Positions 45,760 through 57,680 of a stretch of 64,000 nucleotides of DNA are shown one piece after another. The notes beneath the pieces are model-generated. The model did no database searches. It was not told the DNA's origin and worked only from the letters and a program-made list of their open reading frames with translations. Origin of the DNA: Hanleya hanleyi. Its lineage: Eukaryota; Mollusca; Polyplacophora; Lepidopleurida; Hanleyidae. Position numbers and translations under genes: made by a program. Position 1 is the stretch's first letter, and each line of letters begins with the position of its first letter. The stretch is from the NCBI GenBank assembly GCA_036873755.1, contig JAVTVY010037093.1, forward strand, positions 1 through 64,000, written 5' to 3'.

Positions 45760-48700
45760 GCGGGGCGCGAAAATGATGATTCCTTCATGGGGATAAAATT
45801 TTACAAAAAACGAGTAGATCGACCCCCTCTCGGTTTTGTCTTTCTGTGCTGTTTTTTAAAAAGCTGCGAAGAGAGAGTAATAGGTTTAAACTGGCCGGTT
45901 ACCCCCCAGAAGTGATGTGTAGCACGTGATAAAACAAGATCTGTGACACTGGCTGAGCTGGAAAGCAGAGTTCCCACATCACTGTTTTATGACGGCTGAT
46001 TTAACCACCAAACACGATCAAGAGAGACAGAGAGATATATAATTAGATTTTACGTTGCGATCAGCAATATTTCAACTACATGTGTTGGTGAAAGACACTA
46101 AAAGAATAATCTGGCAGCTTCACCGTTCAATCTCTCCACATAAATCAGGCCTAATCTGAATTCATGTCCACGTCAGTTGGTATAATCAAGATCTATGTTA
46201 TAATCAAGTCAATGGATCGGATGTCAGAGCAAAAGCCAATAATGATAATGCATGTTCGTTTATTAAAGTGCATACTGACCCATCAAATTCTCAGTACAGT
46301 TTTGACAATGAAATTGGTTAACTGTCTCCAAACTAAAATATGCTCACCAGACAGTGCAGTTACACAACCTTGCAATTTAAAACCATATAGACTGAAGTTA
46401 TATAACTGTTTCTCACAAATAACTGTGTACATTGATGTTTTACAATACCTGACTTCTAAGGTCATGGGATGGAATATCGTCAATAGATTTGTCAAAACAA
46501 ACTAGCACTGAAAATTAGAACACATTATAATATATATATGTAGTGTAACATTTAAAAGCGGCTAAAAAGTCGGTACTTTATACAATGTGACTTTATATTG
46601 ATGAACTGTTCATTTTTCATACCAGTGCAGCACTTTGCCCAGTGCAGCACTTTGCAGGTTGCTAAGCTGGCCCATGTTGATTAATTTGTGATATGGTGCC
46701 ATTCCCAATGCACTTTATTATAGACTACAGGAATGTTTATAAAAATTGTCATATATTCAGTTTCCGGAAAATGGGGTATGTGTATTTGAACTAGCGTAAC
46801 ATTCACAGTTGATGGCCGGTCTAGAACAGTTAAGTGCTAAATGTTGCACCATATACACAGGATATACACGGGAATAGATATCGCATTTTATCAAAATATG
46901 TACATTTGTGTTCCTAGCATCTCATTCGTACAGTAGGTGTTCTGTGCTGTTCCGTTGAGCAGATTAGGTGTGAAAATGGTCAAGAAACACTTAAAAATGC
47001 TTCCTGGTAATTATTATATTAAACAATGGTATACAGGTTTGGTCAGTGTTATAAGGCTTCCAATTTCATTTGTTTAAATCGAATTTCTAACTTCACAACT
47101 AGTGTCGGTATGATACATATGACACCTGGTCTTAGTGAGAATGCATTACAATTAACGGTTCGTTATTTATGTATCCTGTACATAATCATAGACCTGGGGA
47201 CCAACTCCAAATTACGACCGAAAACTTTTAAAATTCGGCGGATGACTTGCTTAAATCATGCAATTAGAATTAGTTTTAGGAGGATATGCTTCAGAAGTTG
47301 TAGGCGGCTCCTTCGCCTTTACGGATATTCCAATCACTTCATGTGTAAGTCCGTTATACGTTACACGGATATCAGGTACACGATATTCAACAGATTGGAG
47401 AGAATCACCTGTCTAAAATGGAGGTTAAAATGGTCGTTTTTGTCCAATAAATTCAAGAATATATCGAACGAAGAGACAGTCCCCATGAACGAGCATGGAC
47501 ATAAAATTGGTATTGGAAAAGCAGATTGTCATCTATCTAATTTGCATGAGAATAGACGATATGTTTCGTTCTCTACTAACAATTAGACTGCACACTGTCA
47601 CAGGAAAACCACTGTTACGACATGTAACAATATATAAGATTCTATTACTTGAGATTCCAACTGTTCAGCTGTGCATAATCCTCTTGTGGATATTGTTACC
47701 GGTATTTCCGAAACCAAATCGTTCTAAAGGTCTGTACTAAATTACACATCATCTAGTCTTTTCTTACTGCGCTTTCATTAAATGCCCAGTGCCGTTGACA
47801 TTGAATTGACATTGACATTGAATCGGATATATCTCGCAATATTTCATGGGACAGCTAACCGCTGAAATTCGAAATTTAAACACGATATATTGTTGGAGTT
47901 CCCATTGATTTTGAGTTCGAATGGGTTCGAAGTATTTCGCTTCATGGTGACACAAATTAATAGCACCAATGATACCGAGTATAACAACATCGTTGCAGTC
48001 TAAGATGTGTTTTCTACAAAAAGAAAATCATACTTGCAACCAACACGGGCGAAGAACCATCAACAGGATAACAGACTTGAAAATGATATCTGTATTTCAT
48101 GAAATAAAAAACAGATGCACCGAGACTATACGTTTGTTGCAATGGCGTACACATGAATAGAACATTAATTGTTGAGGTGTAAGATGGATTGATATGGGTG
48201 AAGGTTGAAGGAAGGGGCATCGTGGCTTAAAGTAAGTATCTTTGACGTATTAAAGCGCAAACCACGGAGATTAGAATGTTATCTCCTGTTTAGATTCTGA
48301 AGACATGTCATTCAGAGTTATCCCGCTGTACCTCATTTGTCAGTATACAAGAAGGTTCAGATCCGTTTCAAGAAAGATTGAACAAGACAAACTTCACTAA
48401 AGCATTTGAAAATGTTAGTCTGCAAGACTCATCAAGAATTGGAATCTCTGCGTGTCCATGCCGTCTTGACTGATCAATGACCGTAGGTTGCGAGATCATA
48501 ACCACAATGCATGTCCCTGGTACAGGATATGCTTATTTATTGTGACACCGAACAATGGGTCCTAAGTAAAACAAACTTGTACAAACAGTTGACAGATGGA
48601 TTAAATTGTTTCTATTAATATGCGATAAATCCTGTAATTGTCAGGCATTTGGAAAACAATGGGAATCGACCTCAATAGCTCCTGAAGTATGGAAAGTTGT

Positions 48701-50290
48701 AAGTACATTTAGAGTATTTCCCTGCCACAAAGCATCGGAACAGTCTTTATTCCTCACCAAATACTTTCCTGGTATTCTAGCAGCTTTTGTGGAGAAAATT
48801 ACATGTCCCAAAAACCGATCGATAAAATGTCGGAGACCGCCTAATTTGGTATCAGATGTCACTGGGATGTCATCAAGGCATGTTCTGGTAGACCTTGACA
48901 TATATATATATTTTGCACCTTGACTGACATAATTGATTGACTGATGTACCTCTATACATGTGGTTAGTCTTATTTTCGTATAAAAAAATGAGTAATTCGG
49001 CCCCAATATCGAGCTATGCCATTGGACTATTACCCAGATTTACTTCTGCGAGAATCAGGTTAGCGTCACCAGAGGACTGATTTATGAGAAGACCTCTACA
49101 AATCACTCTGGATATGGTAGAAAATGGAATTTCATAAAATCTTTGTTGTACGTCGAAAAATATAGTATTAAAATTTGTACCGAACCAAACCAAAGAGAGC
49201 GAATATTTGTTTCAAGCCTATTCCATTTTACTCTGTAGGGTTTTTGGCGTATATACCCGATGCATTCTGCATAGTTTTTTATTTCTTTAATTTCATAGAA
49301 TAGGTGATTTATAAACCATTAGTTTGCGAGTGCCTAAGTGACAAGGCAATGCAAAAAAATATTAACGTATTGCAAATCTCTTCCATTAGTAATGAATTGC
49401 CGTAAAGCCATACAAACGAACGAACGTGTCCAGATTAAACAAGATTTGCACGAATCTTACATTCAATAATTCTCAGTGAAAGCAAGAAAACTATACCATT
49501 CGGACCATACCCATGGATTCATTTATTTATTTGTTTATTTTTTGCACAGTATTGCACATGAACGGAAATAATTGTATATTGCAGCGCTCCGCTTGCCATA
49601 AAACATCGGTGCCAAATCATTCATGAAATCTCTACACAATATCAGCATACTGAGATAATTTCACGTCCATTATTAACGATATGGTACTCAACTGCCTAAA
49701 TCGCTGGTTTACTGGTTAAGTTCGTATCGTCTCATCGTTATACTGGGTAATTTGGCACCGGTTAAACATCGTTAGGGGATTAGTCATAGGAGCAGCTTGA
49801 TACATTTTTCCAATTATCGTTTAATTAAGAGAAAGTTAATTGGAGTAAATTACCCAGATGACCATTTACTGGGAGGGTGGTGTGTAAACAGCTGAAACCA
49901 ATAAAATTCCTATCGCAGACGTATATCACGGCATACGTGCTGCATTAGAGAGGCTTTTCTAAACATTCGCTGCAGCCTAGAAACAAGTCCTGTACTAGTA
50001 TTTGACGCAAAGACTGCATTGTATATACATTTTCAGACATCTTGTGATGAATCGATCCACAGTTTTGTTTAGAATTATATCAAGATGGATGACCCGTGCT
50101 ACCATGTATAAGTTCTTCACGTTGAAGTAACAGGACTTATCTTGCTGCGGGAATTCTATTGGTTGCTGATTGAATTTGAGAAGGAAAACTCCTTTGGCGT
50201 TCAGATGTTTCCCACGAAGTCATTCCTAGGTCACCAGTGCTGAAATGTTACGCAATGTTTTGAGGTATAGCTAGAGTCTTTTCAAACGGC
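45760..50290. other. Intergenic, little recognisable
   Basis: Upstream region of receptor 2. A 17-bp unit (CAGTGCAGCACTTTGCC) is duplicated at 46623-46656. Frames at 46164-46505 and 47026-47586 have no recognisable similarity; the second is listed separately. No RNA gene or promoter motif could be supported. Confidence 0.4.
47026..47586 (+). CDS. Unrecognised 186-codon ORF (doubtful)
   Basis: An ATG-initiated frame of 186 codons in AT-rich DNA, longer than most chance frames here and not made of repeats. The product is basic (Arg/Lys/Ile-rich, with RISFRRICFRSCRR) and has scattered Cys but no paired-Cys pattern like the receptors. No signal peptide, membrane segment or domain is seen. It lies about 2.7 kb before receptor 2. 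I think chance or decay is more likely than a real gene. Confidence 0.15.
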   Translation: MVYRFGQCYKASNFICLNRISNFTTSVGMIHMTPGLSENALQLTVRYLCILYIIIDLGTNSKLRPKTFKIRRMTCLNHAIRISFRRICFRSCRRLLRLYGYSNHFMCKSVIRYTDIRYTIFNRLERITCLKWRLKWSFLSNKFKNISNEETVPMNEHGHKIGIGKADCHLSNLHENRRYVSFSTNN

Positions 50291-51343
50291 ATGGATAACA
50301 CCGTAATTGTGTACATTGTCTCGTTCCTGCTGCAGCATTATCATACCACAATGCCAAGCAAATCCCCATACATGTATCTCACAAAAGAAACTTTAAAAGC
50401 AAGTGTGTACGACGGGTTTGGAATAGTTCATTTGGACGCTGCAATTCAGCAGTCTGATTATGCCTGTGGAAATTCAGTTTTCTGTGACTCTTCCGTCGGA
50501 AAGTATAACTCGAGCGCTTCATGCGTTAGCTGTGCTCCATGCTATTGTGACGAAAGCTGTCGCATATTCGGAGACTGCTGTGTAGATTTGGCATTGATGA
50601 GTTCTCCAACAACCCAGCCTACTGCGTCCCCGTACATGGGCTGCATAAAGCAACATCCGCACAGCAATGAGCAGTCGCGTGTTTACATGATCTCTGAATG
50701 TCCGCTTAGCTCCACTAGTCCTACCCACTTGATAAGAAAGTGCGAACAGCCCGAGTTGGGAGATTTTCGCCAGGTTACGCCGGTGTCAGAAGTGGGATCT
50801 AACCTGACATACAGGAACATCTTCTGTGCCAGGTGCCATGGTGTCCGACATTTTGTTGCCTGGGCGACTCGTGCGGACTGTCAGGTGGGCACTCTGGCCA
50901 GGAGCACCTTTAGTGCTGATCAGTTGTGGAAACTGGTTCTGGCAACTCCGGAATGCGATGTTAAAAACTATCCTCCCGACAGCATATCTTTACGTGTCGC
51001 CGAGAGGCCGTGTGTAGGTGGAGTCGTCATTGACAAATGCAACACAACTGGAGATTGGAAGGAATTCAACGCAACGTTGGAAAACTTGTGTCAAACTGTT
51101 CACAGCCCAATCGAGCACAAGAAGGAGTCCAAGACATATAAGAATGTATTTTGTAGCATATGCAATGAAATGGAAATCCACAGAGATGAGTTCTGTAGAG
51201 TCGTTACGGTCTACCATGCAGTCGCGTCTTTCCCTCTTAGCGTTGTGATTGACTTCAATCCTGAAAGTGAACATTGGCAAAACGGTGTGGCGTCAGAGGA
51301 CGGACACGTTTGTTCACCCGAGGAGGAGTATACGGCTTTATCG
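50291..51343 (+). CDS. SMB-domain family B GPCR 2, exon 1 (ectodomain; rest outside window)
   Basis: Paralogue of the 26034 exon, 351 codons. A hydrophobic N-terminus (VIVYIVSFLL) serves as a signal peptide. The SMB-like module reads SDYACGNSVFC, then CYCDESCRIFGDCCVDL. Later motifs are LTYRNIFCARCHG, YKNVFCSICN and PLSVVIDFNP, aligned one-to-one with receptor 1. The donor TCG/GTGAGT falls after Ser in phase 0, exactly as in receptor 1. Reading into the intron gives a stop at 51451. No 7TM exon follows within the window, so the intron exceeds 12.6 kb or the gene is truncated. Same strand and exon layout imply tandem duplication. Confidence 0.85.
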
Positions 51344-51545
51344 GTGAGTAGATTTTTTTCATATATGCACAAAAGGAAGTGTAGTGCTGGAGTGGCTGAT
51401 GTGAAAGGAAACCTGGTCCGCTACGAATTTAAGTCCGCTTTCTATGTTTAACCCAGCTAAGATTTGTTTTCCTATAACACACGAATTGGGAATAGAACAA
51501 TATCTCCAATGGAAATGTTCTAGGACTGTGATTCCTCTCACACTA

Positions 51546-52636
51546 CACTCTAAAAACGCAAATGTTAGAATTAACATCTAGAGGGTTGGAGGACGGAAAG
51601 CATTTAGAAAGTGTTGTATTCACCACTTTTAACTGTTAAATGCAACATTTTAAAGGTGAAATGCAAAGGTAATAAAAGTAAGAAAAAAGCATTTCCCTCT
51701 CCTTTTTATGATGATAATAAATTATACAGCCATCAATGAACGAAATCCGGTGATAAGTTTTATTTTTTAAAGAGAAATAAAACACGTATATGATCAGCGG
51801 CTTGAAACTAGTGCATCGCTTATCTCCCCTTGATTCGAAGCTCTTCCACCAGGGGCTATGCCGTCATAGTTGAACCACACTAAAAAAATGGCGGCTAACA
51901 CGAATGTAGATAGCGACAGCGATGCGGAGGAATTTTCTTACACTTCTTCCTCTTCTTCTGAAGAGGAATTGAGAAGAATTCACGGCAATGGTTAGTGCAG
52001 TGGTGCCCCTGCCTTACCAACACGAACCTATTGTGAACAAAGAACCAGCAGACAGCGATAGGATCAGCGACACTGCAGGGGCCGTGGGCGACATAGGCCT
52101 ACCGAGAGAATCGGAAATACAGATTGGTAAATTCCGACTTTTTCTTTTATTCCCCGTAGCGAATGATGACCAACCTGTTAGTGCGTTTCAGTGAACGTGA
52201 ATGACACAAGCAAGGGCTTCGTGAGCAATAGCCTAGCTTATCTATGTGAGCTATTTCCATACAATGCAATGCAGCTACATCATGTTGTGCGACCATGTTG
52301 TGAAGACTGTGCTGGTTCCACTGCTACGTCACGTATCGCAGCGCCCCCAGGGGGAGGTAATCATGTACGGATCGGAATTTCGTAAATAATATAGCGTTAC
52401 ATTTTTTAGTTTTTAACTTTATTAGGCTTAAGCAAATGTTTTAAAACTGAAAGGAAATTAATATACACATTATTTCTCCAATCTTACTGCAAATATCAAG
52501 TGATTTAGACAAACCTTTGCATTTCACCTTTAAGCTGTTGCATCCAACACTCAAAAGTGGTGAAACAACACTTTCTATATGCTTTCCGTCCTCCAGCCCT
52601 CTAGATGTTAATTCTAACATTTGCGTTTTAAGAGTG
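51546..52636. mobile_element. 1.1-kb TA-flanked TIR element (Tc1/mariner-like ends)
   Basis: Inverted ends CACTCTAAAAACGCAAATGT and (complement) CACTCTTAAAACGCAAATGT, followed by a long shared stretch with GAATTAACATCTAGAGGG and GGAGGACGGAAAGCAT. A TA dinucleotide borders both ends (51544-51545 and 52637-52638), as in Tc1/mariner insertions. No transposase. The interior has a gene-like fragment at 51888-52190. It starts about 200 bp inside the receptor 2 intron. Confidence 0.8.
51888..52196 (+). pseudogene. Gene-like fragment carried by the TA-flanked element
   Basis: An ATG in strong context (AAAAAATGGCGG) opens MAANTNVDSDSDAEEFSYTS followed by a Ser/Glu run, stopping at 51995. In the +1 frame a second piece continues at 51988 (VVPLPYQHEPIVNKEP) to 52194. 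The acidic start followed by a PYxxEP motif resembles the beginning of P2X7-C-terminus-like zinc-binding proteins of invertebrates, but this is from memory and weak. A captured host exon or remnant of an element gene are both possible. A one-base shift separates the pieces. Confidence 0.3.
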
Positions 52637-52654
52637 TAGGACATAGCTATTTAG

Positions 52655-53095
52655 CACACTATTGTATCGCTATTTGGCGAAGTTTTTTAACACACTACTG
52701 GATCACTATAAGACAATACGTTTTAACACACTACTGGGACACTACAGGACAAGGATTTTAACCTACTACTGGATCACCATAGGACAACGCCTTTTAACAC
52801 ACTACTGGATCACTATAGGACAACGCCTTTTAACTCACTACTGGATAACTATAGGACAAACCTTTGTAACACACTACTGGATCACTATAGGACATAGCTT
52901 TTTAACACATTACTGGGTCACTATAGAACAAAGATTTTTAACACACTACTGGATCACTATAGGACAAACCTTTGTGACACACTACTGGATCACTATGGTA
53001 CAAAGCTATATTCATCACACTATTGGATCACTTATTCCTTTTACGCTATATAAGACAAAGTTTTTAAACACACTACTGCATCACTTATTTCACGA
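52655..53095 (+). repeat. 38-40-bp minisatellite
   Basis: The unit AACACACTACTGGATCACTA followed by TAGGACAAAGCTTTT-like text is repeated about 11 times. It starts immediately after the TA-flanked element. The 150-codon frame over it (YWITIGQRLLTH repeats) is repeat translation. Confidence 0.9.
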
Positions 53096-53465
53096 AGCCC
53101 AAATGATGGACTGACTCAGGATAAATTACTTTCAGGAGCATTGGTGTCATGGATCTCCATTATGATGGATACATGAGCGAACATTTTCGCAGTGTTTCGT
53201 GTTGTATGAACGGGCTAAATTGAATGAAAGTTCGACCAAATTCCTTTAAATCCGGCTTTTTTGCTAGCTAATATCCTTTTGTAATCCGTGGGAACATTTA
53301 TAAGATATCTGATGGTATTGTAGTACATAGCAGCCGTACTACAAGTATTACATGCATCAACAAATTAAGTATCTGCCAAAGTTACCAAATTCGTAATGAC
53401 CGCTTCATCAGGCATCAAGAATGGAGGTGATGAATGCTTTCTTCCTCGCATTAATGCACATTTCA

Positions 53466-53570
53466 TGTCATTGATACACTCTCCTTGTCATTGATACACT
53501 CTCCTTGTCATTGATACACTCTCCTTGTCATTGATACACTCTCCTTGTCATTGATGCATTCTCCATATCA
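53466..53570 (+). repeat. 21-bp tandem repeat, ~5 copies
   Basis: TCATTGATACACTCTCCTTG repeated head to tail, flanked by diverged forms with ATGCACA. Confidence 0.95.
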
Positions 53571-54169
53571 CGAATGCACACTTCATGCCATGACTGCACT
53601 TTTCGGTCCGTGGGTGTGTGCCCAGTGAAATTGCCGAATGATAAATCGCACAAACCTCTATGATCGTACACGGCATTATTGACCGTTGTTCCAGTTAACA
53701 CGAATAAATTATGACAACTTCCTATGTAACTGCGCCCCAGTACATGAAACATCAGTACTGGACTTAATTATAAAGTTATTTCAAGCGTTATATATTATCA
53801 ATTTTGCGGAGCAATGGTAGCCATTTTGTATAGTTCAGCCGTTATACACGGTGCAAAAACAAGGCAGTTGATGCAGAGTTAACTATTGCGCTCAAAATTA
53901 AACGATCATCAAAATGAAGAGACATTAGTCGTGTTCATAGCACTTCACGAAAACAACAGTTGTCCAACTCTTTTCCATTCAGTTGTTTTTTAAATGCATC
54001 CATAGATTACAGAAGGTTATCAGAGAATTAAAAACAATTCAGTACGGCATCCAGTAAGATTTGTTTTGTCTCAGTCACAGTCTTTGGTGCTAGCTTTTCG
54101 CTGGAGTATATCTAAATATGGTATGATTGGACTTTGTGGTATGGATGAGGCATGGTTAACATGGCGATG

Positions 54170-54420
54170 CGACTGCAGGTGAACAACTGCACTTCCAGGT
54201 GTATTTCAAATTACCGTATATATGAAATGCCAAAAAAATTATTTTTGTAAAATATGACGTCTTTGTGACGTCATCAACGCGGCCATCTTGGATTTTTTTT
54301 ACATTTCCCGGTAGGCTTTGATCCCAAGTTATATTGTCGTAGTTTCAGACTCCTGTAGTGCATGGGCCAGAGTCGAAACTAGTACCCCTGAGATGACCAA
54401 TTCTAGTGATGTTTTAAGAG
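54170..54420 (+). mobile_element. Fragment of the 55750-57120 palindromic family
   Basis: Shares GTGACGTCATCAACGCGGCC, ATCTTGGATTTTTT and ACATTTCCCGGTAG with the left arm of the 55.8-57.1 kb element. Single arm only. Confidence 0.65.
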
Positions 54421-54841
54421 GTATATGTCATCCGTATACGATAATCGTTACAGATCGTTAGATTAGGGGTAGTATACCACGCTTTTTAAACCCGACGGAA
54501 AATTCTGAATTCAAACTTGGGTAGAAATCCAAACTTGAGGGAAGGGGTATGATCCCTCGGATATATTTCTTTTGCTCCCTCTAGAAGTCTGGAAATTCGC
54601 ATGTTTTTGGCTTAGTTGCTCGTGTATTGACACAATCATGTATTGACACAATCAGTTGATGACATCACAGTGAGGTACATGTGTGATCACTTAGTGAGGC
54701 ATTTATTGTCGGCTGTTTGTCCATTTTCAATTTTTTTAAAAAAATTTTAATGGTACCACCGGCCATGGCAGATTCGATTCATGTTTATGTAGATGTTACC
54801 CATTTGTGATCACAGTTACATATCGGTAAGTTATGTATATA

Positions 54842-54978
54842 CTAATAGGTTGTTGAATCCATATCAGTATATAATAATTATTTGTTGAATTCATATCAAG
54901 GCGAGTATCAGATCATAAAGGCCATATGTTCTACTACCTGATACGAGCTTTGATATCAATTCAACAACCTATTATTAT
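54842..54978. repeat. Imperfect palindrome
   Basis: CTAATAGGTTGTTGAAT at the left faces ATTCAACAACCTATTATT at the right; inner GAGTATCAGATCATAAAGGCC is also self-complementary with TACTACCTGATACGAGC. Confidence 0.7.
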
Positions 54979-55039
54979 GTTTATCACCTGTGTACTGCAT
55001 GTGATATGCCATGTTTTGAAGATAAATATAGATACAAAC

Positions 55040-55745
55040 GTGTAGTCTGACATTCAATATTCAGCCGTTGTCCATAGAATTTCCGCGTCCATAATCCAAA
55101 AACTTAATTCATATAATAACATTAGCACCAAATTTAAAGGATAATTTTCTGCAAGACAGAAGCGGTCAACAGTTTTCAATGATGCCAGCAAGACATCATG
55201 ACGTTCCAAAATTATCAAATCCGTATCGCTGATCAATATCCTTAATCCATATGATATAAGTTGTAAAGTCGTTATCTAGAGTATAATGTACCTCAGTCAC
55301 GCTTTGATTTTGACTGTTCATATGAACACTTTAAAGATCTTGAAATACATAGGTTCATACGGCTCATAGCCTCGGGTTTAGCGGGATTAACAGACACAAG
55401 TTACGAAACGTACCGCCATAGATCTTGCACGCTACGCTCGTATTTTCCATTAGCATGCGATATGTTTCGCCAAATTTGAGAAACATAGAGTGGAGGCGCT
55501 TGGTGATATAGCCCTGTTTTACAAGTTTCTGCCATAATGTTCTGTGACGTTGATTAAAATCGGTACATTTAACACAGGATCTAGCAAATGCTACCAGGCG
55601 AGATATGTATACGCCATATGCAGGTCCCTCTGGTATATTACCGTCCAGATAGAGATAGCTAGTTTACGAGGTCGAAATTGCAATTATCCCTTTTGTCGTA
55701 AAGTCGACGAGAGAGAAGGCCCGCTTTATTTTTAGAGATACACGT
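55040..55745 (-). pseudogene. Penelope-like element 3' part, copy 1
   Basis: On the minus strand the translation begins RRLYDKRDNCNFDLVN and then breaks by frameshifts and stops. Homology to the other copies continues through the post-RT region to the 3' terminus near 55040. It corresponds to the segment after the YIDD motif. Neighbouring left-arm sequence of a palindromic element follows at 55750. Confidence 0.75.
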
Positions 55746-55749
55746 CTAA

Positions 55750-57120
55750 ATAAGAATTGCCGCTACCGCCATCTGTAGTTTCCTTCAAATCCAGTGAAGG
55801 TGGATAGATACTCTTCACATAACCCCCGAGCAGAGGACCATGGGTAAATTCAAGATGGCGGCCACGTGGTGTACCAGAAAAGTGATGTTTTTGTCATGTT
55901 TCTTCAATAGTTCTGCTTTTCCGCGAGGAAAAGTGGGCAAAACCTATTTTATTTCACATCACATTAATATTTACTAATTTATCATACAGTTTTTGCGGAG
56001 AAATTGCATAGATAAGAAATTCGAAAAATCTGACCGGAAAATGGACCAAAAAATGCCGTTTTCAAAAATGACGTCGCTGTGACGTCATCAAAGCGGCCAT
56101 CTGGGATTTTTTACATTTCCTGGTAGAGCTTGACGCAACGGTATATTGTGGTAAGTTTCAGCACCCTAGCTCAAGGGGTAAGAACCCTACCCCCCCCCCC
56201 CAGGCCTGGACAGGTCCCAAAAAGCCCAGAGCAGATAGGGTTAACGAACTAAGACAGACAATAATGTCTCGATGAGGGATTGTAGTATAGAGAGTCGAGA
56301 AATTCCCTGTGGATACATGTCTGTACGGTACGTGACCTTTAGCATCAAGTTCTTCTCTAAGATATTTTGAGTTTTTCAATATCCACATGCATTCAATGCC
56401 AGGGTTCTTGGAAATAGTGGTGCAATACCTTTCCCAAAATGCTTTCATTTGCTGAAGGGCCCCCGTCAACAGGGTTGAAAGAAGCTTGGTGATGTAGCTT
56501 CTAGAACCAGCTATGAATCTAGCTTTGTGTGGTGATTTATGCATTTTCGGAAGCCAGTAAACTTTCGGTATATCGTTATGAGTGGTTGGAAGTCATAGCT
56601 CTTTCCTTGAGAAAGGTTTTGTGGCTGTTAGCCCTATCTATTCTGGGCCTTTTTGGACCTGTTAAGCCCGGGGGGGGGGGGGGCGCCCCCTAATTATTTT
56701 TTTTACCCCTTGAGCTACGGGGTTGAAACTTACTTGCCACACTATACCCTTGGATCAAGCTCTACAAGAAAATGTAAAAAATACAACATGGCCGCTTTGA
56801 TGACGCAACATTGACGTCATCTTCAAAAACGGCGTTTTGGGTTGATTTTTCGAATTTTTTATTTATACAACTTCTCCGCAAAAAGTGCACGATAAATTAG
56901 TAAATATTATTGTGAAGTGAAATAAAATAATTTTTGCCCATTTTTTATCGCGCAACAGCAGAAATTTTGAAGAAAGATAACAAAAACATCACTTTACTGG
57001 TACAGCATGTGGCCGCCATCTTGAATTTACTCATGACCATCTCCTCGGGGGGTTATGCAAGTAGGCTTAAAATAACCCTAATATAATAGACTATAAAGTC
57101 ACGGAGTGTCAGCCCTAATT
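55750..57120. mobile_element. Palindromic element interrupted by a Penelope RT fragment
   Basis: Arms at about 55818-56242 and 56619-57058 are reverse complements: AAATTCAAGATGGCGGCCAC faces its complement, and GACGTCATC and GGTCCAAAAAGGCC-type motifs face theirs near the centre. Both arms have G/C homopolymers at mirrored positions. The right outer sequence (ACTCCGTGACTTTATAG in reverse) recurs at 58525-58560 and 61060-61090. A 375-bp Penelope RT piece sits at the centre. Confidence 0.75.
56232..56618 (-). pseudogene. Penelope-like RT core fragment (motif A region)
   Basis: The minus-strand frame reads IPKVYWLPKMHKSPHKARF, then SRSYITKLLSTLLTGAL, then FSTLYTTIPH. These are the fingers and motif A of Penelope-like reverse transcriptases. 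The residue before FSTLYT is Asn where the catalytic Asp is expected, so it is dead. The frame then runs out into palindrome sequence. It is framed exactly by the two arms of the 55750-57120 element. Confidence 0.8.
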
Positions 57121-57341
57121 TTTTTGTCGTTTCGGAGATAGCGCAGTTTGGTAGGGCAGCCACCCCCCCCCAGGCCTGGTAGGGTTGAATAAATCTTCCA
57201 AAGTAAATGCTGTTTGGGAATAAGTAGACGTATTCGGTGATGGTGTGCTTATACTCAATTCCTTAATCAGCAACTGGTAATAGTAATATTTACATATGAA
57301 TATTATATTATTTGCAGTTTTGCCTGCTGCGACTATGATGA

Positions 57342-57680
57342 CTAATTACTTTGATGATTTGCTAGAACTTCTTGCGAACTGAGGTTTCTCAGTACTTGTT
57401 GTGATTGTGGAAGAGTAATACTGTCAATATGGCGGATTGTTTCAACGACCTTGTTCTTGGTGAGGTCCAGCCAGTCAGCGAGTTCTGTAGGTTCAACTTT
57501 TTCTCGCTTTGACCACTCAATAACATATTTTTCCAGTGCAGTCAGGATTATCTTCTGGTCCACCTTCAGGTTTATTTTTCTCGGCTCCCTATATTTAGGT
57601 CCCTTCACCAGGAGTGTTTTTAGATCCTCATCACTCACTTTATCAAGATCACGAGTCACAACATGCTTGCGTGGTGTTTA
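57342..57680 (-). pseudogene. Penelope-like element N-terminal fragment
   Basis: From the in-frame stop at 57680 the minus-strand frame reads TPRKHVVTRDLDKVSDEDL, then LLVKGPKYREPRKIN, a conserved stretch found upstream of RT in invertebrate Penelope-like elements. A helical region (ILTALEKYVIEWSKREK) follows, ending at 57342. There is no ATG at its start; the first possible start codon is GTG. It is likely the 5' part of the same copy as 56232-56618, with about 720 bp of palindrome sequence in place of the link. Confidence 0.75.

Noticed and set aside
52662..53114. 150-codon frame with YWITIGQ repeats
   Set aside because: Direct translation of the 38-40-bp minisatellite.
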